Positions 10,684 through 22,025 of a stretch of DNA of 64,000 bases are shown in pieces. The translations under genes were made by a program, and so were the position numbers. How positions within the stretch are numbered: the stretch's first letter is position 1; every line of letters begins with the position of its first letter. A model generated the notes under the pieces. It ran no database searches. It worked only from the letters and a program-made list of their open reading frames with translations, and was not told where the DNA came from. Where the stretch lies: contig CM058236.1 in assembly GCA_030180135.1 (NCBI GenBank), positions 54,277,728-54,341,727 on the forward strand, read 5' to 3'. The DNA is from Orychophragmus violaceus (Eukaryota > Streptophyta > Magnoliopsida > Brassicales > Brassicaceae).

Positions 10684-12114
10684 CACTACAAGAAAATTGG
10701 GCCATAGCTACGAATTATTTCGTAGCTATGGCCCAAAATCCGTAGCTAATTTTTCATTAGCTACGGATAGCTACGAACGCTATCCCCGCCTAAACGCTCG
10801 TAGCAAATGAGAATCCGTAGCTATCCGCAGCAAGCTTGCTGCGGCATAGCTACGAACAGTTTCGTAGCTATTTGCTACGGATAGCTACGACCCGTATTCA
10901 TAGCTACACTAGCTACGAATATCTGCATATCAAATCGTAGCTATATATCTACGAATTCATACGATTTTTGTCGTAGCTAATTTAAAATGAAAATTAAAAA
11001 AATATAAATAAAATTATTTAATTAAATTTAATATTTATAATAAAATTAAATTACAATAAATAATTAAACTTTATTTTTATCAAAATTATTAAACTTTACA
11101 AAAAAAACAATTAAATAAATAAACATAACAAACAAAGAAAAAGAAAATAGCAAAGCTCGATGAGAGCTCGGATCGACTCGCCGTCACCGATTGTGGCAGC
11201 TCCGGTGACGAGGCCGCCGTCGGCACCACAGTCTTCCTCTTCTCTCTCCCGGCCATCGTCTTCTCTCTATCAGCTTGGTCAGATCGCATCTCTTAACGGC
11301 ACGCCGTGTTTATCCGGCAAGCTACCACCACCGGCTTCGTCTTCACCACCACCGGCTTCGTCACCACCACACTGGCTTCGTCTTCGACTTCTCTCTCTAT
11401 CTCAACACCTGAAACTCACGACGCAGCCGCCAAAACCATCTCCTCTCCCTCCCCTTGGCCGGATAACGTGGAGAAGAACCTTCGCCGATCTTCGATAGCC
11501 TTGCCGGATCTTCGTCTTGCACCGAGGATGACACCGTGAGGATGAGGACACGATTGAAGAAGATTGGTGGTGAGGAGCTGAGGAGCTGAGATGGGTGGAT
11601 GAAGAAACCGATTGAAGAAGATGAAGAAAGAGGTGAAGACACGGTTTTCAGATCTGCAAGTTGTTCTCTTTCTTTCTTTTTTTAATTCATAATAAAATGT
11701 ATAAATGTTGAATATTAGATTTTGATATGTTATAGGAATTGAAATTTTGTTAATTAGAGTTTTATTTATACTTCATATTTTTGTTTAGGGTTTAGGGTTT
11801 CAATGGCTACGGATATATTCGTAGCTATACAATATATATAGCTGCGAATAGTTATGAACTTTTTCGTAGCTAATTAGCTACGATAAATGACGTATCTAAT
11901 CGTAGCTATTGTTTGCTACGACTTATTCGTAGCTATTCATAGTTATATAACTACGGATAGCTACGACCCATGTCCGTAGCTAAAATAGCTATAAATAGCT
12001 ACGGATAGCTACGACCTTGCTACGATTTGAATTCGTAGCTAATCCGTAGCAATCCGTAGCTGAAAAAATTAGCTACGGAAAAATCCGTAGCTAAATACAG
12101 TTTTTCTTGTAGTG
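10684..12114. mobile_element. Non-autonomous CACTA element with CGTAGCTA arrays, copy 1
   Basis: It starts CACTACAAGAAAA and ends TTTTTCTTGTAGTG, perfect CACTA-superfamily termini, flanked by a 3-bp target duplication ATT (10681-10683, 12115-12117). Both subterminal regions (about 10705-10980 and 11810-12100) are packed with CGTAGCTA/TAGCTACG in both orientations, the layout expected of transposase-binding sites. The core has an AT-rich stretch and a strikingly GC-rich block (11155-11640) that may be captured host DNA. No transposase is encoded. The copy 2 counterpart is 47259-48690. Confidence 0.88.
11155..11645 (+). other. GC-rich, gene-like block inside CACTA element
   Basis: A plus-strand ORF (11160-11498) is rich in Ser, Pro, Ala and Arg and contains a repeated CACCACCGGCTTCGTC unit. 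The composition contrasts sharply with the AT-rich flanks, as in captured gene fragments of Pack-type elements. Several frames stay open through it, so the ORF may be incidental. I do not recognise a family. Confidence 0.4.
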
Positions 12115-12262
12115 ATTGCTCAGTCCGCATAACGAGGCTGAGTTTATTGGATTACGATCATTCTTTTCTTCATAGGGAATAATTCATCGAACATCATGTT
12201 TTCTGATTTCTATCAGTTATCTCGTTTTCTCCTTTTCTTCTATTTATGGGTTTTTAGTTGTG

Positions 12263-12319
12263 AAAAGATGGTGACCAAAGATGAAAAAAAAAAAAAAAAG
12301 ATGGTGACCAAAGATGAAA
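12263..12319 (+). repeat. Poly(A) run flanked by 20-bp direct repeats
   Basis: The sequence AGATGGTGACCAAAGATGAA occurs twice, separated only by a run of A. This looks like a target duplication around a retroposition that delivered only a poly(A) tail, or a simple tandem duplication with A-tract expansion. Copy 2 (about 48840-48895) has a slightly shorter A run. Confidence 0.6.
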
Positions 12320-14098
12320 CAACAAACTCGTATTTTATCTCTAAAATAATGTAGTGGGTAATAGTAATTTTAAATTAATTAATTAATTTATATTATTAAA
12401 ATAGAAACATAAAATTGAATATGCCATTAATTTTTAATTTATTTATAATAGTACCTTGTTAATTTAAATTCCAAATAATTTCGAAAATGATAAATACAAG
12501 GAAATTTGATTATTACCATTTAATTTTGGATAAATCTTTATAAAATAAATGTCAAATTATTTTGAAAGATAATTATTGTTAAGATATTTATTGTTAAGAT
12601 ATTTTGGTTACCTATAATATATTTGCTTTCAAAAATTAATTAATTAAAAACTTACTAATGATAATAGTAAATGATATTTATTTTTAAAAAATACAATATA
12701 TAAATATTTATATAAATAAAATATTAACTGACACAACCAAAATAAAAAGTATTTAAGATATCAATTAATAGTATCCAACTTTAGAAAGTTTTTCATTAAT
12801 TAATATTTAAAAATATTACTATCATAAATGTGATTTACATATTAATTAATCAAAAGTTAATTTTACATATGTATTTAATTTTAATTAATTAAATAAGTTA
12901 TTATTATATTTTAAAATAAAAGAAAATTCCACTTTAAAGTAAATCATTTTTCTTATTAATAGTAGATAATATTTTATATATAGTTTTCTCTATATTAGTT
13001 AAAAGCAACAAAATAAATAAAATTTATTTTATAAATTATTTAGTTTTTACCCAGTTTTAGAAAAATAAATTTTAACCCAATCATTATTTATTTATCCAAA
13101 TTCATTAAAATTTCAAAAACAAAGCAAACCGATTTTAAAAATTAATTTATTTATTACAACTAATATATTAGAAAAAATTAACTCAAAAGAAATATAATAT
13201 TTCGATATTATTATTCTTAATTTCGTTGCCATTAATTTTATTGTCATTACTTTAAAATTAAAAAATATATAAACAATAAATCTACTTAACATATTCAGTA
13301 TGAAATAAGTATTATTATATTCTTAAAATCTCATTTGTTTTGTAAATTATATCAAACATGTTAACAAATCACATAAGACCAAAAAAAGAAAAAGACGTGA
13401 AAGCATAAAATATATAGTCTATTTATGGTTTAAATAAATTTGAAATTATTTAATATATTTATATAACATGATATATATATTGATATGAGCTTAAATTGTT
13501 GTCGAAATATCATTAACATTAGTTAACATTAGTCGGAACACGAAATTTGGTACAACACATGCAGTTACATCTTATTATATTCACCGTGGGACAAGTGTGT
13601 ATCAAATAAATTGAAAACCAATAAATTACGGGTTATGAGGATGATAATTTTGGATATGGCGTGTGGGTGCGTTCTTCTGTTTTTGGCGAAGTGGATTGTC
13701 GGGAACCACAATTATTAATAATTAAATTATAAATATTTAAATAATTTTATAATGAAATATAGTAATAAATTTTTTTTGTTTAATAAAAATTATTTAATTT
13801 AAATAATATTTAATTTATATTATAGAAATTTTTTTTAACTAAAACATATATAAAAAAATAATTTTATGAGTGTTTAAAAATATTTGTGGATCTCGCGAGT
13901 TATCTACAAATTTAGGCGGGACTTGTGCGTATATAATGTTTTTCACGGATTATGCGAGACATGTTTTGTTGATAAAAAATAATTTGTAGATCGTAGCAGG
14001 TGGATCAAACATTTTATGAAACACTCAACTATAAATTTGAAAATCGAAATCCAAAGAATGAATATTTTATTAAAATATGTTTTATAAGAAAACAATTA

Positions 14099-14128
14099 TC
14101 CCGTGCTGATGCATTGGTCAGAATCTAG
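14099..14128 (+). other. Possible degenerate Helitron 3' end
   Basis: CCCGTGCTGATGCATTGGTCAGAATCTAGT resembles, base by base, the 3' end of the Helitron at 17462 read on its strand (same CCCGTGC start and CAGAATCTAGT finish), but the hairpin is eroded. A candidate 5' end, TCTCTATATTAG, lies near 12988. Weakly supported. Confidence 0.35.
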
Positions 14129-14264
14129 TATAAGATTGTATAAAATTTGCAAGGATCTAGTTAATATAAAATATGTATTTTTTGTTTGCTAAAAACACAA
14201 ATATATTTTTTACCCTTTTAAAAACGCTAGAGAAACGAAATATTTTAGTCATATAATACATTTG

Positions 14265-14292
14265 CTAGATTTTGACCCGCCGATCGGCGGGT
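14265..14292 (-). other. Helitron-like 3' terminus (hairpin plus CTAG)
   Basis: Read on the minus strand: ACCCGCCGATCGGCGGGT, a perfect stem, then six bases and CTAG. This matches the Helitron 3' architecture. The next base is C rather than the expected T, and no 5' end was located, so the element extent is unknown. Copy 2: 50822-50849. Confidence 0.5.
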
Positions 14293-14339
14293 ATAATTTT
14301 GTTTTGATGCTCATAGTTTCTTTTGTTTATTTTTATTTT

Positions 14340-15015
14340 TATTTGTTTTCTTATACCATGTTTTATTTGACGAATGATATCGGAAATGAATAACGCAATA
14401 TCTTATTATATATTTTGGTTCATGCTGAACACGGGGTATTATTTAGATAGATTTTTCTTTCAAGATCGTTTTCTTGATCAATATTTTATTTGACCTGTGA
14501 TATCGAAAATATATGACACACGCTTTCACTATATATTTTGAACCGTGCAACACAAAGTACTATATATGTGATTTTTTCGAAATTATTTTTTTGACCCATG
14601 TTTATTTGACATGTAATCTCAAAAATGAATATAACAATCTTTTACTATTTATTTTGATTTGGGTAGTACTTAGATGATTGTTTTTTAACCTCTGTTTAAT
14701 TTGAGTTATGATCTCGAAAATGAATTGCACAATCTTTCACTATATATTTTGGTCCATGTTTAGTGCGGATTATTAGTTAGATGATTTTCTTTTCTTTTTT
14801 GTTTCAAAATCGTTTTTTTTACCCGTTTGTTATTTGATCCGTGATTCAAAAAATGAATGACACACCCTCTCAATATATATTTTGATATGCGCTCAACTTG
14901 TGTATTAGTTAGATCATTTTCTTGATTTGTGATTTATTTGACATGTGATCTCAAAAATGAATGAAACACTTTTTCACTATATATTTTGAACCACGTTCAG
15001 CTCGGTATTAGTTAT
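14340..15015. repeat. Degenerate minisatellite, about six units
   Basis: Units of roughly 110-130 bp share ATTTGAC.TGTGATCTCGAAAATGAAT, then CTTTCACTATATATTTTG, then TTAGTTAGATGATTTTCTT. They are diverged and contain indels. The array lies just inside the Helitron-like hairpin at 14265. Copy 2 carries it at about 50895-51570. Confidence 0.65.
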
Positions 15016-16245
15016 GATTTTAATTATTTTTAGTTTAGGCATTTCGTTAGTTTAACAATTTTTATTTGTTTTATTCAATATTTTATATTTATTTTAATTA
15101 TTTACATTTTCTGAATAAAAATATTTTATCTAATTTTTATATTTACAAATTTATTTTGAATTTATATTGCTTGGATTTTTTCCATTATAATTACATATTT
15201 TAAATATCTTTTTCCGTTAAATGTTATCTTTTTTTATCAACCATTTATATTTATCTAAATCTTGAGTTTATTTTTTTTTGTTTATATTTATGATTTTATA
15301 AACTTTTTTAGATGGGTTTTATGATGCATTAGATTATTTATGTGCAGAATGTAATTATATAGATAATAATAATGTTGCAATCAATACTATTTAATTTTAA
15401 ATATAAATAATAATTGTTATAAATAAATTATTATAAACATAGATACTTAATAATATTAATAAATAACTTGAAATGCCTAAACTAAAAAAACAATTACTAA
15501 ATAATTTTAATTGTTCATCAAATATTATCTAAAAATTCATTACTAAATAGTTATGTTTAGGTTTGTTTATAATTCTTTATTTTTAAACTCTAATAAAATA
15601 TACAAAATATAACTTTTTATATTTTACTATATATTTTCTATGATTGAATCTAATATTTCACACCTATAAAAAAATATTGTATAATTTATTTAGTAAATTT
15701 TTTATTTTTTGGATTTTGATTTCTAAAATTTTATTTGAGTTAGATAGAAATTTCAGACCGGCCTGTTTAGACCCGTTTATATTGAAAATCTATTTAGACT
15801 TGTCTGTTTAAACAAGTTAGACAGATCCACTTTCCATGACATGTTACATTTGTAATAAACATTTGAAGGACTACTCAACAGAAGCTTCGTCTGCTTCCTT
15901 GTTCCAATTTAATCACCTGGAGCCAAATACTTAAGCTTTAGCAAGTGAATTAAAGACCAATAATCATACATATGCTAGAACATCTAATACCAGTTGTTGT
16001 CTCTAGACAACAAAACTATTCTAATGGCTACGCCTCAAGATTCCTTACAATCCAAGATTGTTTATGCTCTGTTCGCTATGACAAGTGCTCACAGAGAGGC
16101 AACGTGAAGAAACTCAAAGGCTCCTCATGAAACTCAATATCAAAAACTCAGAATATAACATTACATGGAATAAAGTAAGCAATTTTATGCAAATCCAGAA
16201 TCAGCAAACTGTTCCTTTCCAATTCTAACACTTAAATAGCCACTA
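15016..16245. other. AT-rich spacer
   Basis: No gene seen. The first 750 bases are extremely AT-rich; after about 15760 the composition becomes normal. Identity to copy 2 is very high here. Confidence 0.55.
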
Positions 16246-16249
16246 CAAT

Positions 16250-16480
16250 TCAACAACATCCATACATAACATTGCTCAACCTAGAAGATTGTGCTACCAC
16301 CATAATCCAAAAAATCAAAGCTAAGATAAATCTAGCTGCTTTCAAGAATTCAAGAAGTATACCTAATGGGGTCACTCCGGGCTTCAAATCTCTATGAATG
16401 ACGCTGTGCTTGTGGCAGAGTTTCACAATCTCCATGATTGTCTTGGTGACCCCAGCGGCGAACTTAACATGGTCATTTCA
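16250..16480 (-). pseudogene. Calcium-dependent protein kinase (CDPK) fragment, copy 1
   Basis: On the minus strand (16379-16462) the frame reads AAGVTKTIMEIVKLCHKHSV followed by IHRDLKP. This is the helix and catalytic-loop start (HRD) of plant CDPK/SnRK-type kinases. It breaks off right after DLKP, before the ENFL block. The continuing ORF to 16250 is not kinase sequence. No ATP-binding lobe, DFG or EF hands are visible nearby, so it is one exon-sized fragment. Copy 2: 52810-53040. Confidence 0.7.
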
Positions 16481-17461
16481 ATCCATACTGAATCAATATA
16501 AAGAATCCACACGCAAACAAAATGTTCTCCAAAAGTTAAAGCCATATATCAAAGCGGAATGCTTAATATGGAATGAACAAAAAACTCATCCTCAGAAATT
16601 TCATATAGCACCATGCTCGTGTGGTCTGAAGCATTAAATCAGCTTAAACAGACTATGATTTTCTTAGATGCCAAGCCAAGTATAACATCAAACTGGTTAT
16701 ACTTGAATCAAATAAAGATGTACTTTTACAAATCTCAGACGCCAACGGACTGAAATCTCCAATAGTAGAGGAGAGACAAAACCGATGTTCAGTTATCTAT
16801 GTCAAAAATACTGAGAAAACGGATTTAAAAGTGAAAGCAGAGCAATTCAGAGAACTTTGAAGGTATAAATATAATCCACGTGAAAATTGATTTCAGAGGC
16901 TATTTTTATTCTCATCATCATGATCTGCTTTCTTCCAATACCAATACCAGTAACCAAACACACATAAAATTCAACCCCAATGAATTAAATCCAACAGCAT
17001 AATATGTGAATACATATTGGCCAATACGCATAATCTGAGGAAGTTCAGCCATTGAATATCCCTAGAGATGAAAACAAAAAAAGCGAAAGTGCCAATATAT
17101 TGTACCAATTGAGTAACAATTTGTTCCTTGCATCTATATACTCTAAGATGTAAGGGGCTATACGGTGCTGACCCAAAGAAAAAAAAAACCAAACTTTCTT
17201 CACATAAGAACCGAGGAGGACAAAACAAATAAATCAACAACCTTTGCAAGACGATCCTAATCCTATGTAGTAAAGATCCTTAAATCGATAAATGATATTT
17301 TACTAATCAGAAAATTTGTTGAGAATGATGCTAGTCGCGGCTGTGTGGATTAGAGATTCATGGAAGAAGCGTTTAATAAGAAGAAACAACTGGGTGGGTA
17401 GGTTAACACGTAAGACTTCTTGGGGAAGACTTGTTTTTTTTTTTTTTCTTTTATTAAGAAA
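16481..17461. other. Spacer between CDPK fragment and Helitron
   Basis: A minus-strand ORF (16971-17249) is hydrophobic and aromatic-rich. I do not recognise a family and no splice-supported gene can be drawn. Copy 2: 53041-54023. Confidence 0.4.
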
Positions 17462-17490
17462 CTAGATTCTGGCCCGTGCGTTGCACGGGC
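17462..17490 (-). other. Helitron 3' terminal hairpin and CTAG end
   Basis: Eight-base stem GCCCGTGC with loop of three, then CAGAAT and CTAG on the minus strand. Copy 2 counterpart: 54024-54052. Confidence 0.8.
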
Positions 17491-18261
17491 ATTGTATTTC
17501 AGTACATTTTTTTCAATTAACGTTCAAATGTAAGACAAAGCAATACATTAATATGAAAGATTATATAGTTTATATTAAGAATGTGTTTAGAGTTTTGTTT
17601 TAGCTAAAATATAAAGTAACATTATTTTAGTACAAATAAGTACTACTTGCAACAACGTAAAAAACATTTCTGAAAGACACGACAGTAAAAGAAAAGTAAT
17701 ACATTTGGATATATCTAGTGTAGAGTATGCAAAGGATACAAAAGAGAAGAACATATATGTGAAGTTTTGAGCTCAGCAACTACTTGCAACAATGTGTAAA
17801 GAACATTTTGAATGGAAGAAAGCATCGGCAGGAACAGAGTGGAAAAAAAAGATAGATATGCTCGTAAAAACAGAGGAACGATAGGAAACATAATCAAATT
17901 TAAATTTTTTGAGGGTTGCCTAATTTTTTTTTTCAGTCGAACTATATAAAAATAATAATTATCAAAATTAAGTTATTTTCTTTATAAGCAAAACTACATG
18001 TAAATTAGATGATATCAATAAATTAATCCAGATGTTATCAAATATTAGTATTTGAAAGTGTCAAATTGTTATCATAGTTATTTTCTTATAGTTAAATGGT
18101 TATATAAAAAATTTAGGTGGGATAAACAACTCATAAAAACAAAGAAAACACAATCAATATTATCATAGTAATAATTTTTTTTTGACAAAGCTTTAAAAAT
18201 CAAAAATGTTGCTAAACATAAAGATAGATAAATGAAAACTTAGGTAGATAACTGAACATTT

Positions 18262-18963
18262 TTACATCCGAGCTCCCCTGTCGTCTCATGGTACAACTCT
18301 GTCTGGTTTCCAGAACGCATTCCGAAGCATGCTTTTATTGTTTGGATTATGTTGCGTGAACGCTTGACAACACGGGACAGACTCATTCGCTGGGGTTTGC
18401 AAGTCCCAGCCTCCTGCTTGATGTGTGATGTAATGGCGGAAACAAAGGATCACATATTCTTTGATTGTATATTCTCGGCCGAGGTATGGAATTCATTGCT
18501 CCAATCTTCGAACCTAGTTGTGCCAAATCAGTGTGATGATATCGTTGCTTGGCTACCTCATTCGTCTACAAACCGGAAGCTCAAAGTCATTTGTAAGCTA
18601 GTCTTTCAGGCTGCAGTCTATCTTCTTTGGAAAGAAAGGAATGCCCGATTACATACTTCCACCACCAAATCTGCATCCGTCATTGTCAAGGAAGTACAAC
18701 TATTTGATGAGAGCAAAGCTAGCAAGTCTTGATCAAGGAAATTTCAGTCCCCATACTACGACGAGTCTGGAGAATGGCTCGTATCTTCTAAACTGGTTCA
18801 ACTTCTTCCAACCCTGAATCTGAAGGTCTCTGTTTCTTACATAATGTTGATTATTGCCCGGTTCTCATGAGTTTCATATATTAGCGCTTCCCTTTATTTA
18901 GTTGAGTTTACTACTCTTGTAATAACATTTTATTATTATATATTAATCAAAAAAAAAAAAAAA
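18262..18963 (+). mobile_element. 5'-truncated LINE (L1-type) insertion, copy 1
   Basis: A terminal A run (about 18948-18963) and flanking 11-bp direct repeats ACTGAACATTT (18251-18261, 18964-18974) mark a target-primed retroposition into the Helitron. The ORF at 18349-18732 encodes the zinc-binding tail of a plant LINE reverse transcriptase: LRERLTTRDRLIRWG, CLMCDVMAETKDHIFFDC, then VWNSLL. Compared with copy 2, an extra G (near 18708) shifts the frame and shortens the ORF. Confidence 0.85.
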
Positions 18964-18974
18964 ACTGAACATTT

Positions 18975-20012
18975 AAACACAACTTAGATAGATAAATTAA
19001 ATTAAAAAAGTATAAATAGAAAAGTGATCTAGTAGCATTTGAAATTTTCTTACCTAGTGAATGGGTATACAGAACAAAAAGTAGAAAATGACTTGTTCCT
19101 AAGTGTAATTAGTCAAATTGTGTTCAGATTTTTTAGGGGATAAGAAATTTTAAAGCAAGGACAAAAGCAAAATTGTATGTTGATCCGAAAACAAACAAAA
19201 ATAATATCACCACATTTCTATATGATTATAAAAACACAGAAAAAATAAGAAATGCCAACGTTGGTAGTCATTAATCTTTCTGGTTGTCACCTTCTTGTTG
19301 CCTTCTAGTTATCACCAGATTTTGATTTTCTTCCCTTTCTTCTTACGGTGCTTCTCAGTTCTCAAATTTCTTAGAAGCCTTCCTTGTAAATGTGTTTTAA
19401 GGTAAGCCTCTTACTCTCCTCTCCTGAGCTATGACCACCACAACAAATAAACATGTTGCAGCAAATCGAGTCCATTTTAAAAATGTTATTAATATCTTTT
19501 GTTTACGTTTACCTTTTCACCATACAATATGTAGCTTTTGTTAATATCTAGAAAAGAAAAAAGTTATTAGTACGTTAGAATAGAAAATGGTTCATGGTAA
19601 AGAAATTCAACACGACACAAATTATGATATGAGCGTTGAAGAGTTTCACATTTTCAGACTCAGTTACCTGGAGATCACGTAGCAAAACAGTTTCCAAATT
19701 CATGCTTTCCTATTATTTAGGATTAATAAATAATAAATATAAATATTATACAACAGATTATCAATTTCGAAAATATATATCTGTAAATAAAAAGTTCAAA
19801 AAACCATACGGAACTTTAGATAGGCAATGTTGTAGAAAGTAAATCTTAATGCATCTAAAGTAATTTTATACATTATTTCTTATGAGCCATAATCCTAGAT
19901 TAATAAATCTTAATTTAAACACATGACATTGTGTAGACAATAAATTTATAGCAAGAACTAAGAACATCTGAATTGAAGATAAATGGTGGGATGACAAACT
20001 TTATATTAAAGA
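18975..20012. other. Helitron interior without recognised gene
   Basis: AT-rich sequence. Short ORFs, such as a basic one at 19636-19842, match no family I know. The left limit of the captured gene is uncertain and may reach about 20013. Confidence 0.5.
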
Positions 20013-20149
20013 AGCTTCCTCCTGTTTTGATGCATACAAACTCCTGCAAAAGTAAGGACAACTCATATGGAACCTGCAAGAATTCAGATAACACCATTGG
20101 ATAAGAAAAAGATGGGAAAACTAAATAAAAGATACCACCATTGGATGCA

Positions 20150-20279
20150 AGAATTAAGATAACATGCCTTTTTGTATACCAAATATTTTAACCAAGATCT
20201 CAGAACATCAGAGTGGTTACCAAATAATGTATGGTGAGCATATGTAAGAATTAAGATAACATGCCTTTTTGTATACCAA
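20150..20279. repeat. Direct repeat duplicating a splice donor
   Basis: About 33 bp (20150-20182) containing AACATGCCTTTTTGTATACC is repeated at 20247-20279, 97 bp away. The second copy spans the 3' end and GTATAC donor of the last PSS1 exon. Confidence 0.7.
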
Positions 20280-21608
20280 CTCCCACACTTCCCCAAAGTG
20301 TCACTACCCACAATGGCATCTCTGTTGGGTACAATCCTGTTTTTGTACCACACCACAACCCATAAGTAAACATATAAGTAAAGGAGAGGATATGTAAGTA
20401 ACAACTTACCACTTCCAAACTTGATGCAGATGAGAAGTTCTACTATGCATATCCCCAGTGACAGCCAACAGAATGATCCCACTTTTTTCACTGGTTTCCT
20501 GTCAACAACCAAAACAACCAGTTGTATATATATAAAACCCTATCTCAACCACCACAAACCAACATCACAGCGGTTAATGGCTATACCGGTCTTGGAGATA
20601 TGAATTGTATTCCCGAGTTGTCGGTATCGCTATGAGCCACCACAAGATCAGCTTATAGATAATCACTGGGTTTCGAGGAGGGATCCACAGGCTAAACTTG
20701 AGAAAGAATGTGTTCAGCTCCACTGTTAAGAAAATGATGCAAAGAGTGAGCACTTGGATAAAACGCCAAGGGCCCTGCAGCGGATGCCACTCGTCTTTGT
20801 CCCAATGGGCTGGAGTGAACTGCCCCAGTGTCCTTTTCACCTGAAAAATATCAAAAGCTCTCAACATGCGTGCAACGGCTAGGCACATATGTATGCAATC
20901 TTGAAGTTGAACAAAACCTTACTTTGCCAATAATATTAGGCTGGCGGCTAATGCCAACCCACTCGTATGTTTTTCCATCAAAGTAACGTATTGTATTCAT
21001 TCCTGCCCAGATCCCTACCAACATTAAAACAATATAAAATGTTAATCAGCTCTACATAGCATTTTGAAACGACATAAAGAATGGAAATGTGGCTTAAGAA
21101 TCATACCAAACCAGTTGCATATCAAGATATCAAGAACAATACTGTCCCACCAGCACTCGTTGAAGTTTGGTAACATGTGCCGAAAAGTAAGCTGGAGAAC
21201 ATAAATATACATATTATTGGTGACACAGGGGAAGCTATATCTACATATTTATAATACTGAAACATGAAAAACATAAGAGACCAACCTCCAATAACTCAAA
21301 ACCAATTGAAAGCACCCACAGAAGCGGCTGATTCCGGATCAGAATTGTTTTCCCCACCATCCAAAGATGTGAGCCAAGAAAACTCATCAAATACTGTGTC
21401 CTGGAAAATTGTTAACCAAAGCATAAGCCTTTAAATGAATATGAAGGTTATGCCACCCAACATGAAAAGAGGATGCTATGACAAGTTTGTTAAATTTAAA
21501 GGGGAGTTGTTGAGAGAAGATACCATACATACAGATTTTTAAACTTGTTTGTTGGGTGATCAGGCACATAAATACGGCAATCAGCACCGTATGATCTCTC
21601 CGGAAGTT
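20277..21608 (-). pseudogene. PSS1: Phosphatidylserine synthase (base-exchange, PSS1-like) exons
   Basis: Seven minus-strand exons with GT-AG junctions and consistent phases: 21529-21608 (ELPERSYGADCRIYVPDHPT), 21286-21400, 21107-21191 (FRHMLPNFNECWWDSIVLD), 20923-21014 (RYFDGKTYEWVGISRQPN), 20587-20840 (HWDKDEWHPLQGPWRFIQV), 20410-20498 (KKVGSFCWLSLGICIVELL), 20277-20336 (LYPTEMPLWVVTLWGSVG). Base-exchange PS synthases are multi-pass ER enzymes that swap phospholipid head groups for serine. Conserved ECWWD and multiple hydrophobic segments are present. The normal N-terminal third is absent, replaced by p32-like exons. Exon 21286-21400 is 115 bp; a 39-codon exon would need 117. One base is missing in each of two short homopolymers, which breaks the frame. 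The final exon is not resolved. Confidence 0.85.
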
Positions 21609-21672
21609 CTGAAACATGAGCAAACTCAATAAGAATGGTCACTCATATAGCAAGCCACTCTGAAAATATTAC

Positions 21673-22025
21673 CAATCCCTCTAATCTCGATGTACCTAAG
21701 GAAAGCCTGCCTTAGCTTTTCATCCAAAACCCTGCAGAAATAAACCATCAAGGATCATGACTTTTGATTTTTATAACATCAAAAGTTCAAAAAAAAATTA
21801 ATTATAATTACCTGAAGGAAGGGCCTTCATAGGCAAGTCCATCCTTAGAAAGATCATCAGAAATTGTAACCCACATGTCCTTGATTAAAATCTTGTCTGG
21901 AAAAGTCAGTTTCCATCTTTTTCCGGTGAGGATTTTCTTCTCATCTTCATCTTCGGTTTCTCCTTCTCCATCTTCTTCGTCGCCGTCTCGATCGGACTCG
22001 AATACAAACCGCTTTCAATCGGACC
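21673..22025 (-). pseudogene. Mitochondrial p32/MAM33-like protein exons fused upstream of PSS1
   Basis: Exon 21812 to about 22025 encodes an acidic linker (DGDEEDGEGETEDEDEKK), then LTFPDKILIKDMWVTISDD and GLAYEGPSF. Exon 21673-21731 (59 bp) encodes LDEKLRQAFLRYIEIRGI. These match the C-terminal half of plant mitochondrial glycoprotein (p32/MAM33) proteins, acidic matrix proteins. The exon ends in phase 1 and joins the PSS1 exon at 21608, which completes the codon. The start is unclear: in this frame a TGA lies just upstream of about 22020 and the first in-frame ATG is in KDMW. An upstream minus-strand stretch to about 22400, with a possible donor near 22257, looks like 5' UTR captured with its promoter. 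Confidence 0.75.

Larger units (their letters stand above)
12320..14330. other. AT-rich intergenic tract
   Basis: Very AT-rich DNA with no recognisable protein. Two short sites resembling Helitron 3' termini fall at its right end and are listed separately. The same tract is at about 48896-50890, with scattered small indels. Confidence 0.6.

Noticed and set aside
11397..11642. Minus-strand Ser-rich ORF in the CACTA core
   Set aside because: Overlaps the plus-strand open frame in GC-rich, low-complexity DNA; neither has domain support.
16971..17249. Hydrophobic 92-codon minus-strand ORF as a membrane protein
   Set aside because: No family recognised, an indel in the A run changes its start between copies, and no splice partners.
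21529..21608. Suspected frameshift in the ELPERSYGADCR exon
   Set aside because: On recount the A run at 21541 has three bases, the exon is 80 bp and stays in frame.
21841..21930. Suspected frameshift in the p32 exon at LTFPDK
   Set aside because: Recount shows four T on the minus strand; the acidic linker and the FPDK segment share one frame.
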